Positions 1-11,242 of a stretch of 25,498 nt of DNA are shown in pieces (the stretch's first letter is position 1; the number at the start of each line of letters is the position of its first letter). A program made the translations under genes and the position numbers. This stretch comes from Bigelowiella natans CCMP2755 (Eukaryota > Cercozoa > Chlorarachniophyceae). The notes below the pieces were generated by a model. The model saw only the letters and a program-made list of their open reading frames with translations. It did not search any database and was not told where the DNA came from. The stretch lies in NCBI GenBank assembly GCA_000320545.1, contig ADNK01000527.1, forward strand, positions 10,001 through 35,498, in the 5' to 3' direction.

Positions 1-2300
1 TCGCAGGTCTTGGCCTCCTCCCGACACTGACAACGACGATGGTCACGCAAAGTAAATAAGTGGGGGTGTGTGAGGCAGCGGGTCTCACGACGCAAAAGTT
101 ATATTTTAGCGCGGCGGTCGTCGTGTGTGCACCTTCCCAAGAAATCCGCGGACGCTATCCAACCGGTTACCTAGTGTGTGTGTGGGGGGGGGGGGGGGAT
201 GGCACAGACACCGAGCCAGGGTCACCTAATGACTGCTAAGGCACAAACACAATTTCTACTACTGTACTAGACACGGGGAGCGCATTCACGCAACAACCAA
301 CCTTCTAGCGCCCCCCGCACGTGGCCAGTCATCAATAGAGCTACGCGGGTTTCGCACAGGGGTTTATCCTTCGGACATTTGCTACTTGCTAGCCGCAGCT
401 CTTGCGGCGGCTCTGCGGCCTCCTTGGGATCTAAGAATGGAACCTGTTGTTTTTAAAATGCATTTTGTTGACTAAGCCATACCAACAGCGGTGGGGGATG
501 ATAAATAAGAGAAAGAAAATAGGTGATGGAGAAGAGATCATTAGCATCCGAGAGGTGATGGACGCACAGGGCAGAGAAGGGGGGGGGACAAAGTAATGCA
601 ACCTTAAAGTCGAAGGAGTCCGCAGAGTCTGTTGCTGCTGCCTTCGATGAAGGGGGAGAAGGAGATGAAGCGGAGGCTGCCTGCTCCACAATTAGGGTGA
701 AGGGTATATATACCACACACATCACAACCGTAAGATGAACATATAGCCGATCGAAAACCAAATTCAAACTGGGAAATAAAGATACAAACTGTGTACGCAT
801 GAGAAACGTCCACCACTTCTACTCACAGATAGAGGGGGCAGAAAGCTGGATTAGAGGAAAACATTCTCTGCACCTTAGTGGCTTCTTCTTTTCCTTCACC
901 GTTGCTGCTACTGCAATCACAGTCTTTCTGAGCAGCGCACTCGGAGGTTTGCGAGGTGGTTATGACGGGAGCGAAGGAAGTTCTGCATCGGCAGTAGGTT
1001 AAACAAGCGATTCTCAGAATTTATGCCATTTGTGTCAAAGGAATATAGCCTTATGAAAGGGGAGGAGAGGACGGGGGGGGGGGGGGGACTTCGAGCAAAC
1101 AAGAAATATTTGCGAAACTGTTGACATTTCCAAAAGGCTGTTGCAAAAGAAAGCTTGGCAGGAGAAAGCACTATTCTCATCGCGTGACAAGTAACTTCGT
1201 TGCGAACAGTGTCTGTCGTACGGTTGCGTGTATGCGTGCATGCGTGTATGCGTGTGTGAGTGTGCCTCGGGAAGAGGGCAGAGAGTGAATAAGTAGTTCT
1301 CTGAAGACGAAATGTGGAATATCTATGGACCTATCCCCGCTTCCATCCACGAGAGCTCCTGGCTTGTGAACGATGTGCTGTTCTTCTCCTGCGAACACTT
1401 CGAAATCGCTGACTTTGATGGTATCGTAGAACAACTCGAGCGTGATGAGACCACAGACAATAAGTGCTATCGTGCGGAAATTGGCGAGATTTTTTAGAAC
1501 AGCTAGGATGCTCCTTGGAGACTTCGTTCCAGCTACTGCTCCCGCTGGCGTTGGGAGGCCAGAGGATGAGGGCGGACGGTTGAAAGTTGTGCGAAGAGGC
1601 GCAGTACCAGCTGGAGGCGACAACCTACCTGGACTTTCAGCAGAAGCCGTTCCCTGGGAAATCAGAGCACAGATACAGCGTTCAAATACATAGGCATGTG
1701 GCGTTTGTGCATGGATCCTGGAGGTACTGAATCTGTCGCTTGTCGCTCCGTGCATGCACTTCCCCTCCTTTCCACTCCCACACTCTCTCTCTCCCCGCAC
1801 AGAATTACCGCAGGGTCCGGCTTCCGAACTTCCTGCATGACTACAGACAATCCTCTGTCCCCCCTCCGGATGGGAGATCGTCTCGATGGAAGTGATTGGG
1901 GGAGGAGGAGATAGTTCTCTCGCCAGTGTGTCGTTGGTTTCAACAGATGATCTGGAGATCACGTCATTGCGTCTTCGATTCGGACTGCGCGGCACGGAAA
2001 ATCTATTGTCGCAGCCATGTGTTGTCACAGTGAAAATCCTGGCTGCTTTTAGGGAAATTCTGAGCAGTTCATACCCAGTCGCTCCTGAGAAATGCAAGTC
2101 TGCACACTACAACGACAATTCTTTTTGGGTGTCGCAAAGAAGAAAAAGAAAATGGAGATGTTTCTTCTTCCTTCCGGTTTACTTTACATGTCGTACTGGT
2201 TGAAATCCTATGGGAAATCGCCTGTAAGATCACCTTTGCCGACATTTGAATTGTTCAAACCAGCTGTGGGCTGTGGGGGCGAAGCATCGATGAGGATCAT
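1..2300 (-). CDS. Type II membrane protein, Ser/Pro-rich N-terminus, Cys-containing acidic C-terminal part; 3' end outside window
   Basis: Not recognised. Seven exons join in phase on the minus strand: 2300-2234, 2099-1849, 1653-1397, 982-874, 680-603, 422-345 and 26-1 (continues left). The start ATG at 2298-2300 opens a Ser/Pro/Thr-rich region of about 165 residues, followed by one hydrophobic helix (residues about 167-184, TIALIVCGLITLELFY) and then a Ser/Ala/Glu-rich stretch with Cys in short clusters (SECAAQKDCDC, KCPKDKPLCETRC). This order fits a signal-anchored type II protein whose C-terminal part faces a lumen or the outside. Exons 1-3 are supported by a 306-codon open frame; the exon 3 donor (GT-gttcgc) and the exon 6 acceptor (cccaag) are weak and could be wrong. 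C-runs and other low-complexity DNA fall in its introns. A catalytic domain, if any, would lie beyond base 1. Confidence 0.45.
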
Positions 2301-2363
2301 CTTAATAGCCTTAACAATCCTTCCAAGGTGTGTGAATCGAGCAACTAGGTATCTCTTACCTTG
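2301..2363. promoter_or_regulatory. Compact head-to-head intergenic region
   Basis: Only 63 bp separate the proposed ATG of the minus-strand membrane-protein gene from that of the plus-strand P-loop gene. If both starts are right, both 5' leaders and the promoter must be packed here or overlap the other gene's first exon. No TATA box is obvious. A downstream start for the P-loop gene (Met at about 2463) would widen the gap. Confidence 0.3.
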
Positions 2364-4450
2364 ATGTTCTCACTGTGGTTCTTTCTCTGCTCCGTCAGTG
2401 TCTTGGGGTTCCCTCCATTTACACTTCCAATATGCGCCACCGTCTCGAAGGGCGAGCATGCGATGCTGGAGGTGTTGATATCTGAAGGAATGACTGTGGA
2501 GGATTTGCAGACAGAGGTCTCAAAGCTAATAAGCAGCATTCAAAAGAACGACTGGGATAACTTTAAAGTCGCCCTTAAGTCTAAAGGTGGTGCTCCTGTC
2601 TCATACAAGGAATTTTTTGTAACTTTGAATTTGACTCGACCATATTTCTCCTCGCTATCATTCCTGTAATAGTCAGCATCATCGTCGTCGTAATCATTGT
2701 TTTAATAGTAATAATACAAATATCGTTATTATCATCATTATCATAATTATTACCTCAATCCCCTAAACTACAAAACAGGTGTTGTGTGTAACGCAATGCA
2801 AACTATAAGCATCGATCCCGCCCATCAAAGCAGTAGGGACTACTGTTATATAGAGAAAGCCGATGACGAAATGCGAAAATTCCAAACTGAATCCATGCCA
2901 AAGGTAGTAAGAAGAACTCTCTGTAAGAAATCTGGTTGCTCGATGACGGGGGAGGATTTTGCGAAATGGTTTTTTTGGCATATCACTATTTTTTTTCAGT
3001 GATTTGGGTGTTCTTTGCGAGCAAAAACTGCCTTAATTATCACCCGCCTTTTCGTGCAAACTTTCCTTGAAATTATGGCGTTATTCTCTATTTTGCAGAC
3101 AATAACTGTGAGACAATGTCGTCCTGAGAGCAGCGGTGTCGTAATCGCGAGATGGCTGAAAATGACGTAAGCCCTCTCCCTCCCCCCAATGCCGTGTTTG
3201 TATGTGTAAATGGGGTTGGGAGTATGAATGAGGGTGAATCATAGCCAGGCCTGTTAACGTACTGTGATGATTTCTTTGTTGCTAGTGTTGCTGATGTTGT
3301 CAAAAACCTCTAATCCACTCGCCAGAGATGACGAGAAGAAGCGGGCAAAAGAACAATTCAACGAAGAGATGCAGGTCGGCCACGAAGTGGACTTCACAGC
3401 GGGGTTTTACGAGAAGTATTTGGTTGCCGCTCGCAAGTGTGAGCAAGGGAGAAACTGCGAAGAACTTCCCGATCAGAACGAAGACGGAAAGCCGGTGTTG
3501 ATGCTCGTGCTATTCCCGAGTGCATCGGGGAAGACAAGATCCACGTCGACATTTATTAAAGACATCCTGGCCGCCAACGGTAGTAGGAAACCCTAGCAGC
3601 TGTGCAATGCAATGATGGGGGATTTCGACCTCTCTGCGACTCAAAATAGCGCGCACACAGATAGGACAGACGCATACGTGTCAGCCTCTAGAACGTCTAG
3701 ATTAACAATGTGCTAAAAGATGACCTATCTTTCCGTGATACAACAGGATTGAGCTCGATGGCCTTTTACTCTGTGGATGGAGGGCTGCTCAGAGAGGTGT
3801 CCACGATATGGGAGCTTTGGCAGACGCATTGCCTGCACAGAGTGGACTCCCTCGGATGCTCGGAGCTGAACTCGGTTGCCAAGACAGGTGTGTGTTATCG
3901 CCATCATCGTTTCTGTTAATGTTCGTTTAAGTTTAATGCGACGAAGAACCTGACGAGCACATTACATGCGGATATCCATCTGCTTTTCAAATCTAATAAA
4001 TGTGGGCATTTCTCAGTTGTATGTGCTCATGGGCGTTGATTTTCATCTGATTTCGAGCTGCCTTTCTCTCTCTCTCTCTCTCTCTTCCCCCATCTTCTCC
4101 TCACCCCCCCCCCCCTCCCTCTCCAACGACGATTTATAAAAAGGCATGCACCACGCCAAGGCATCGGTCTACCAGCATCTATTTCGCGAGAAGAAGAACA
4201 TCATGATAGTAGACACAGCTGCAGACTTCGGCATAACGCTCAATCCGAAACCCGGGGACCAGTACGTCAAAGATGATCTGAAAGCACTTGCGCCCAGTAT
4301 TATGCAGGAGTATCGTGTCATCCCTGCGGCCGTTTACGCAAGGAAAAATCAGTATGTCGTTGTGTGAAGCGTAGCAGAGTATTAGTAGTGGCGGTAGCAG
4401 TAGTAGCAGGAGTATTAGCTCATTCAACGATTAGCTTCGATATAATCGTG

Positions 4451-4508
<58 letters not shown>

Positions 4509-5594
4509 CGTGTATAGCCGATGAATTATTCCGAATGTAAAGTCAGTCGAAATGGGCGATGAGAAAATATTGAGCGCTTCCTTGGGCATGCACATCACTC
4601 TTTACATTACACCACGATAGTGAAAATCTCAGTTATGAGTTTCTAGTACGGTGAGATAAAGACATCTAAAGGAGTATATTGTGCAACATCGATAAGGTGT
4701 TTCGTTTCCGGGAAGACCCGATCTTCGTCGGAAGGTGGAAGAAAATACCCTAGAGAGAGCCGTCATTATCATCGTGGTTGTGTTGCTGCCGCTCACACTA
4801 GAATAGCCTTTCTCGTTGCGACCACCCCATCACCGCGAAAGACGAGGGGGATAACACAACAAAACTTGTATATCTTTCTGGAGAATGGGAGATATAGAGT
4901 AATTTGGTGTTGCGTATATCGTTTCGTAGGGAAGAAGTTCCCAAATAACGGCTTCAAATTCTGGTGGTCTTGGGAGGCTGGAATAAGGGTGATTCACGTC
5001 ACATTGCGATGCGCGAAACGCACTTCTGCATTCTTTGCCAGCGCATCTGATACTGCTCAATGATGCTCGATGACCGTTCCTCCAACCTCTCTAAATCAGG
5101 CTATTTCGAATATATTCTCTCACCTGGGGTCGCTGGATGGGGTTAAGCAAAGCACTTTCGCTCTTGTTCGGAACAACTACATGTAATAATGATAGTAACG
5201 ATAATGACGAGAGAATGATTAGTAGCAATTGTAATACTACGAGGGGAAGAAGTAGAGTCTAGAGCTAATATTCGTGACGACGTATAAATCGGATCTCAAG
5301 GGAAATCGCGGTGCTGCCACACAAGGAATTACGCATCTAGTTCTCCTTTTTCTCCGAGTTGAAACCTGAACCCTCTTCGCGCATAATATCAATACAAAAT
5401 TTGGAAATACACTCCGTATATCGTTTTCTATCAATTCTTGATCCCATTCATTTTATGTGCATTTCTTACGTCAATGCTGTAGGTACCAGAGCCCAGCAGG
5501 AATCGCGAAGGAATGCAAGGAGAACATAATGCATCACATCGATTGCGGCGGTGTGCCTAAGATGTCAAGCCAATACATTTTCGCAAAGACTTGA
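2364..5594 (+). CDS. Zeta-toxin-like P-loop kinase-family protein (eukaryotic homologue)
   Basis: Eight phase-compatible exons: 2364-2586, 2779-2998, 3326-3579, 3747-3887, 4144-4351, 4697-4734, 4930-4963 and 5483-5594, about 409 aa. Exon 3 carries a Walker-A-like loop (FPSASGKT) after a strand (PVLMLVL); exon 4 has YSVDGGLLRE; exon 5 has KKNIMIVDTA. This layout is that of zeta-toxin-fold P-loop proteins, a family with bacterial UDP-N-acetylglucosamine kinases and many uncharacterised protist and algal members. The first residues (MFSLWFFLCSVSVLG) resemble a signal peptide. Exons 3-5 are the surest. The exon 1 donor is ambiguous by 3 nt, exon 7 could end at 4966, and exon 8 could splice at 5550 to an exon at 5845. 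Substrate and function are unknown; nothing shows it is toxic, and no antitoxin gene is seen beside it. Confidence 0.6.
4065..4113. repeat. (CT)n plus C-run in an intron
   Basis: About ten CT units followed by a run of C lies in intron 4 (3888-4143) of the P-loop gene, 30-80 bases before the acceptor, where a polypyrimidine tract is expected. Confidence 0.85.
4451..4507. repeat. (TA)n(TG)n microsatellite in an intron
   Basis: About twelve TA units followed by about sixteen TG units, inside intron 5 (4352-4696) of the P-loop gene. Confidence 0.95.
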
Positions 5595-6854
5595 GATAAA
5601 AAAACTCCGATTGTTTTCCTGAGCCGTCATAAAGCTAGCAACTTGCAGTGGTTTTCGTTGTGCATTCAGATTCACATTGTGCAAATTTCTCTCATGATAA
5701 TACTGAAATATCTTGATTCTGAAATGCGACACGTCCGTCATCGTGCCTTCTCTGTGCTGAATCCAGTTTCTCAGGATGTTGATGTTTTGTCAGAATTCAT
5801 TTTTACATTGCCGATGATTGTTGTTGTCATCGTCGCTTTAAAAGGTACCGGTCTCACGTTGTTTCCCCCACCCCACAATTGCAAGTTGGTCTTCAAAAAG
5901 TTCTCTAAGTCTGCCACAGAGGCGAACAGTGATGATTATTTGATCACTCCTTCAAATACTGATTGCTACGGGCCAGAGACCTCTGGAGATTCAGAGATGA
6001 TGAGCTGGGGGAAATGTACTCCCAATCATCAATCCAGCGGTAATGACCGTGCGCACGGACATTCGAGCACACACATGCACACATCTAAGTTTTTCCAGAA
6101 TTGTTGCGCAACAACATCCCACATCTAACTATGACCCCCCGCCACTTGCATCCAAAACATGTGCACAGGTGAGAGCGTGTGCGCGCAAGTCGAATGGTCT
6201 GGAACGCAGCATTTTATGGACAACACACAATGCCCTGATGCCCACACGTGCTGTGGCCTCAACGGGTCCAGGAGAGGTCACCATAGTCGTTCGTCTGCCT
6301 CCTCTCGAGTGCACCTTTCCCACCGGCGAAACTCATCCGCAGCAACAGGGATGCTGATGCCGTAGCAGCAGAGATCATTTGATTTGCCGAAGTCTCAGCA
6401 GGCCACTTCAAGCGAGAAGGCAGTTCGTTTCGTGTTCACATGCTTCTGTTTGCATCGCGAAGACATCTCAAGTGAGATTTCGCATCATCTTTACATTTGC
6501 AACCCATCAGAAGTTGATGAATTGATGTCGATCAGTCATTACTCTGTCATGCACATCCAAGCCCGCCTATTGCATGTGATGTGCGTTGGAACTTAAATTG
6601 TCGCCCCGCCGGCACTCGTAGATCCCTGCTAGCCTGGCGTATCAACTAGAAATGTGGCCGGTAGGTGCAGCGCGACATGTTGCGATTTTATTTGTTCGCA
6701 CAAGTTACATGCACGCATCTGCTTGCGCGCACATGCTAGATACCGTAAATCGCTCATCGCACACTTATGTGGACAGCGAGTGTCAGGCACTCTGTTCAAT
6801 GTCAACTTCTAGATGTTAGCATCAGATAAGGAGCAACATGCAGCTAACCCTAAA
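5595..6854. other. Tail-to-tail spacer, with possible extra 3' exons of the P-loop gene
   Basis: A 161-codon open frame ends at 6128. From an acceptor at 5843-5844 (tttaaaag) it could continue the P-loop gene in phase from a donor at 5551; another donor-like site (gtaatg, 6041) and an acceptor near 6167 also keep phase into a frame ending at 6365. The predicted residues are low in recognisable motifs, so I leave them out of the CDS. From about 6600 the DNA is non-coding and rich in CATG, TGCA and CTAG words. Confidence 0.3.
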
Positions 6855-7967
6855 TCACACTATCACAGCCTGATATGCCTCCTTAGCACGTTCGTACGCT
6901 TCCTGAGTACATAGATCAAAATCTATTTTAGGAGCGACTGTGGAAATTTTCGTTATTTGAAGAAAATGTACCTCTGCAGCTGGTTTATCCTTGAGGCGCA
7001 TTGCGTTGTCGAATCGATCTAGATCACCTATGTGTTTGTTGTTAAAGAGGAAAATAAATATGCTACCATCTTTTGTGGGAGAGCTAGAACATATGTCAGT
7101 GTATACTGTTCATCGGACTTAGAAATTGCTGGGTCTTCTTCAGAGCCTCAGTTCGTCCTGGGCCGGATTTGCTGCATCATTTCAGGCACGTTGCAATTAA
7201 TACGTGCATGGAGGCAAAAGGATGGCATTCATGAAAAGTCCGTATGCCCGTTCAATCATCGCGCACTCGATTTATATGAATAGCACCTGGTTGCAATCGT
7301 TCGAAGGTCGAGGCGCATGGTTCCTGCCGAGCGGCGAAGAACGCCCCTTCCGTCTTCCCATGCCCCCTTCTTCATGAAGGCGCCTGAGAAAGATCATGGC
7401 GGTGTAGCTTCAGATCAACTCGGGGAAGTAGAAAAAGGAAAGTACCAGCCTCATCAATCTTCTTGCCAGCAGCTATAAGACGAACTTTAGTCTTATCGAG
7501 ACTCTCTCGAGCCTGGAGAATACCTTCTCGCAATCGAATGTCAGCCTAAAGGGATTCGAGGGCGTTCCCACACAGAAAAACAATTCGTCTCTCAACGCTT
7601 CACCAATTTGACGTAGTCCTCGTTTACCGTTGTGTCTGCTGCTTGGTTGAATCGATCGAATGCAGGTTTGCTGTATCGATGGTCGTTCAGATCTGGAGTT
7701 TTGAGTGCCAATGCTCCTCTTGCAGCTCCGAGAGAGGACAGCCCGATGAAGGTTGTGATGGCCTGGATGATGTGGTGAGTGAGTGTCCCAACAGTTAGCT
7801 CACACACTACAATGTAATACCGTACGACGCGAATTAATGGGAAGAGAGTGTCTCAACTTTGGGGGTGCCGCGGTGCCACAATTGACGGAAAGGAGAACCG
7901 TAGCAACAACCGCTGCAATGGATAGGAGTACAATGCGTTTCTTCATCGCGGAGCGGGGCATTCTCAT
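6855..7967 (-). CDS. psbQ-like: PsbQ-like photosystem II extrinsic protein with ER signal, transit region and Tat lumen signal
   Basis: Six exons, all in phase: 7967-7821, 7762-7604, 7545-7446, 7383-7287, 7171-7107 and 7027-6855, giving 246 aa and a TGA stop. Residues 9-29 (KKRIVLLSIAAVVATVLLSV) form a signal peptide; a short basic stretch (PPKLRHSLPINSRR) follows as transit peptide; Arg47-Arg48 plus a mild hydrophobic run and a cleavage site near Ala68 (ARGALA) form a twin-arginine lumen signal. The mature part of about 178 residues has helix-rich PsbQ-type segments: YVKLADIRLREGILQARESL, KKGAWEDGRGVLR with the conserved Trp, and MRLDLRTIAT. PsbQ sits on the lumenal face of photosystem II and stabilises the oxygen-evolving cluster. 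Introns are 58-115 nt. Three start Met codons (7967, 7961, 7946) are possible; the first is used. Family assignment is from memory of motifs, not a search. Confidence 0.8.
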
Positions 7968-8567
7968 TTGCTTTTCAAAGTCAGAGCTTGGGCGGGATGG
8001 GCGATGTGGCTTTCGGATTTTGCGATCGTGCAAGCTAGCCCCAGGGGCGCTTACGGACTTCCTTGAAAGTCACACGTGCTCTTTCGGAAGCTCGACGGTC
8101 AAAATCAGCAACCTTCCGTCCTTCACAAAGCGGTCCCACTGCCGCCCATTTCGGACCTTCGACACGCCAAATAGCCGCAGACACGGTGCCAGAGCACTCT
8201 TGCCCGTGAGCAGCAGTGCAGCTGGCGGCTGTGGACCGTGTAAACACGGGACAACCCCCCTTTGCCGTTGCTTCTTGGTGCTCTACTTGCCTACCCTTCT
8301 CCTGCCGAGGAAATTATGGTTTTGGAGCACCATACAGGCCAATTCCATGCTGCGACAACCACGAAACACCGCTGCTAGGCTGTGCGACCGGTGGCGCTGG
8401 CCTGAGGCTTTTTGAGGTATTTGATGGCCGCTCGTGCGTAAAATCACAGGGGATTTTTGTCTTGAGACAACCTCCAAAGAACGGTTTTCTCTAGTTTCGC
8501 ACTCGGGCATTCGCTCTTCTCGCCTCCGAACCGCCTCCGAACCGCCTCCGAACCACCTCCTCTCCTC
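7968..8567. promoter_or_regulatory. Head-to-head promoter region between the PsbQ-like and ICMT-family genes
   Basis: About 600 bp between two divergent start codons. Several open frames cross it on both strands, but none has a recognisable motif and the longest (7783-8415, plus) runs antisense through PsbQ exon 1. It most likely holds both promoters and 5' leaders. The last part contains a three-unit direct repeat (separate entry). Confidence 0.45.
8521..8553 (+). repeat. Three perfect tandem copies of an 11-bp unit
   Basis: The unit CGCCTCCGAAC occurs three times in a row, at 8521, 8532 and 8543, followed by a partial near-copy (cacctcc). It ends 14 bp before the ATG at 8568, so it would lie in the 5' leader of the ICMT-family gene. 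Confidence 0.9.
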
Positions 8568-9230
8568 ATGGCGGAGTCGATCAGAGTGGGTGTTCTGGAT
8601 GGGGATATCCCCGTCCTGCCGCCGCTCGTCATTCTCGGGTCCTTTATCTCAGCTATGGGACTCGCGGTGTGCTTGGGCCAGAAACCGTTCCTTCCGTGGT
8701 TCCTTCAACCGGTCGCGTTGCGGGTAGTAGCTGCTGCTCACATGATGTGTCGTAGAATGTATTCATGTTTCTCTTCCCTGCTCCCTCTTCCTCTCTCCAT
8801 CTCTTATCTAGGTGACAATTCTAGCTGTCTTCGTGTATGCGTTTGCTGAGTATCACAAAGCAGGTGCCAATGCGCTTCACAACGCTGGCAGCGGAGTCAA
8901 ATTTACCCCAGTCAAGGGGCTGGCAACGAAGGGCCTTTATTCATTTACCAGAAACCCCCTTTACCTGTTGGTCTCTATGGTGCTCCCGATTTTATCCGTT
9001 GTATTTGACACGGCGTGGTTGCTCATACCAGCCCCACTGTTTGTGTGTTACTTGCACTTCGTCGTAATACCTGTCGAAGAGGCATTCCTGGTGCCCATCC
9101 CCATATTAATCGTTTTTGTAGAACTAACAAAATATTTTTTTGAGTCCCTGAACTTATTTTCGTGTAGGAGCAAAAGTTTGGCAAAGAGTATCTTCGGTAC
9201 TGTGAAACGACGCCGAGATGGCTGTTCTAA
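8568..9230 (+). CDS. Isoprenylcysteine carboxyl methyltransferase / PEMT-family membrane methyltransferase
   Basis: Three exons, all joined at codon boundaries: 8568-8723, 8812-9090 and 9168-9230, giving 165 aa and a TAA stop. Introns are 88 and 77 nt. The family signature is clear: GLYSFTRNPLYL (general form GxYxxxRxPxY), then VIPVEEAFLEQKFGKEYLRY and a C-terminal TPRW, the Glu-Glu and FGxxYxxY motif that binds S-adenosylmethionine in ICMT, PEMT and related short enzymes. Four to five hydrophobic segments are present. Short members of this family methylate C-terminal prenylcysteines, phospholipids or other small substrates, so the exact substrate is open. Without splicing, intron 2 reads through to a false C-terminus at 9261. 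A direct repeat lies just upstream of the start. Confidence 0.85.
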
Positions 9231-9904
9231 TACGAGCTTTGTAGGTATTGTATGTTGCTAGAGCTGCTAAAGCGTGTGCCCGTACTTCATACGCTGAATT
9301 TAAAGTACATGTGAAGACATTGCTAATGTAGATACACGTGTATGTATGGATAAACTACGCTAGCGCTAGCGCTACATGCGTATGCACACCGTGTGACTGT
9401 GTGCATCATACATAGCTAAACAGTGCAATTTTGATGCATGACCCGCATTCAAATGATGAGTCCTGCAGCGGCCCATGAATTAGCATAGCGTTGAGAATGA
9501 ATCGCGCGTACATCTTTACGCCCTTGCTAGATGTCTAATGACACACTAAAACAAAAGCAATGCAACAAGCTAGCAAGCTCCGAATCAAATCATGATGGCG
9601 GGCTAGCGGGCTAGCGGGTCTCACATCACTACTAGATCACGCCAGCGGACACATCAGACGTTGAATTCGCAAACATGAAACACACACTTGCAGAAACAAA
9701 CAACATGATCTTAGTGCTGTAGCAGCCGCATTGCACAGCTAGACAGCTATGTCAGGATGCGACCATTGAAAAAATGCATCATTTATCACCCCGCCGTCTC
9801 ATGCATGCATGTGTGCGTAACATTTCGGATTTGAACGATTGCGCAATAAAGATCTCCTCAGGTCTTTACAAACTTCCTCCTTCGAAGCTATACCTGATAC
9901 CAAC
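9231..9904. other. Tail-to-tail spacer rich in GCTAGC and TGCATG words
   Basis: No coding frame of note. Local repeats include a TAGCGCTAGCGCTA block near 9360-9373, GGGCTAGC twice near 9600-9617 and CATGCATGCATG near 9802-9813. It separates the 3' ends of the ICMT-family gene and the acidic membrane-protein gene. Confidence 0.6.
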
Positions 9905-11203
9905 CTAAACTTTCTCGGCTTCCTCTTCCTCTTCTTCCTCATCTGCACTGCTTCTGTTCATATGATCATGATTTGAAAGCACACTCATATTTCTAATAGT
10001 AATTATGTAAAGGTTATGAAATACAAGTACACATGCACATGATGCACTCGATCACAAATATGTATCCCCTCCCTCCCCCCCCCTGCCCCCCAAAACACAC
10101 ACACACACACACACTCACTCACTCACTCACCCAGCCTCCTGAGCTTCAGCAATGAAATCTTTGAAATCGAACCCATCCAACCCGTCTTTCGCCTGAGGTG
10201 TATCTCGCACCTGAACATAAGCGTAAACGCCATTCAAATGTCAGTCACCAGGAGGATAGCACTTGCTCATAGTGTGGTTTCATGAGAGTGAATGGTTGGC
10301 TGATGCTTGCCCCTGCCTCGCATTCTCATTTTAGCCGTACCGTGTATTCCTCTTCGGGTGTTGACTCCAAGAGCATCGGCTTCTCTTTATCGTCGTCCGT
10401 TCCTTCGTGTCCTCCCTCTTTGGCTTTGCCGGAGTCCTGTGAGAGGTCCGCACCACTATCTTCCACGATCTGATTAGCGATTAAGATTCTCAGCGCTACG
10501 ACGAAGCATATTAACATTATATATGTATCTTTATATGTACATATATTTACATTAATACCAGCTCCATTTGTGTTCGGTTGCGAATGTGTGTTGGTAGCCA
10601 CCAGTTCCGATGCGTAGGCACCTGCAACGATGACGGCGGTGGTAGTGTTGTTGTTGTTGATGATGATGATGATATGATGATGTTGTTGTTGTCACGCCCC
10701 GACCGAGGGCATACCTGAATCCATCCTGGCTGCCTTTCGATACCATTAACTAAAATCACAAAAAAGAACGACGTATCAAGCTTGTACAAGTGCGAGAAAG
10801 TTGTACGCGTGCTTGTCGTTTGTGCGCTGCTGTTTCGCTTTTGACTCTCGACATCTTCATCTTCCTTCCCTCCCTCCGTTCTTTACGTCTATCTCTCTCT
10901 TCCCTCCCCCCAAAATTTTGTTCTTGCTTTTTATCACCGGCGAGAAGGCGTGCTACCTACCGGTGTGATTAGGCAGGAGGTACGTGATGTTGGCTTGGGG
11001 CGGGTACTTTCTATCAGCCCTGTCGTCGTGAACATATCAATACTCTTGTTAGTGCCAGAAGGTGCTATTACAAATCTACGGTACCGCAGTAAACGAACTA
11101 ATATAGCTGCTGCTCGGCCCTGTCCTCAATTTGTTAGGAAGAGGGTGGTGAGGAAGCTTCTTCTATTCTCTAATGCTTTACTCATCTCCCTTCCCTGCCA
11201 ACG

Positions 11204-11242
<39 letters not shown>

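Noticed and set aside
4866-5063. Reading the exon at 4930 through to a stop at 5061-5063
   Set aside because: It reads plausibly (W-rich, then AGIRVIHVT) but gives no phase-compatible link to the next exon at 5483, whereas splicing after 4963 does; kept only as a possible alternative end.
7783-8415. 210-codon plus-strand open frame
   Set aside because: It runs antisense through exon 1 of the PsbQ-like gene, begins at a non-ATG codon and shows no domain.
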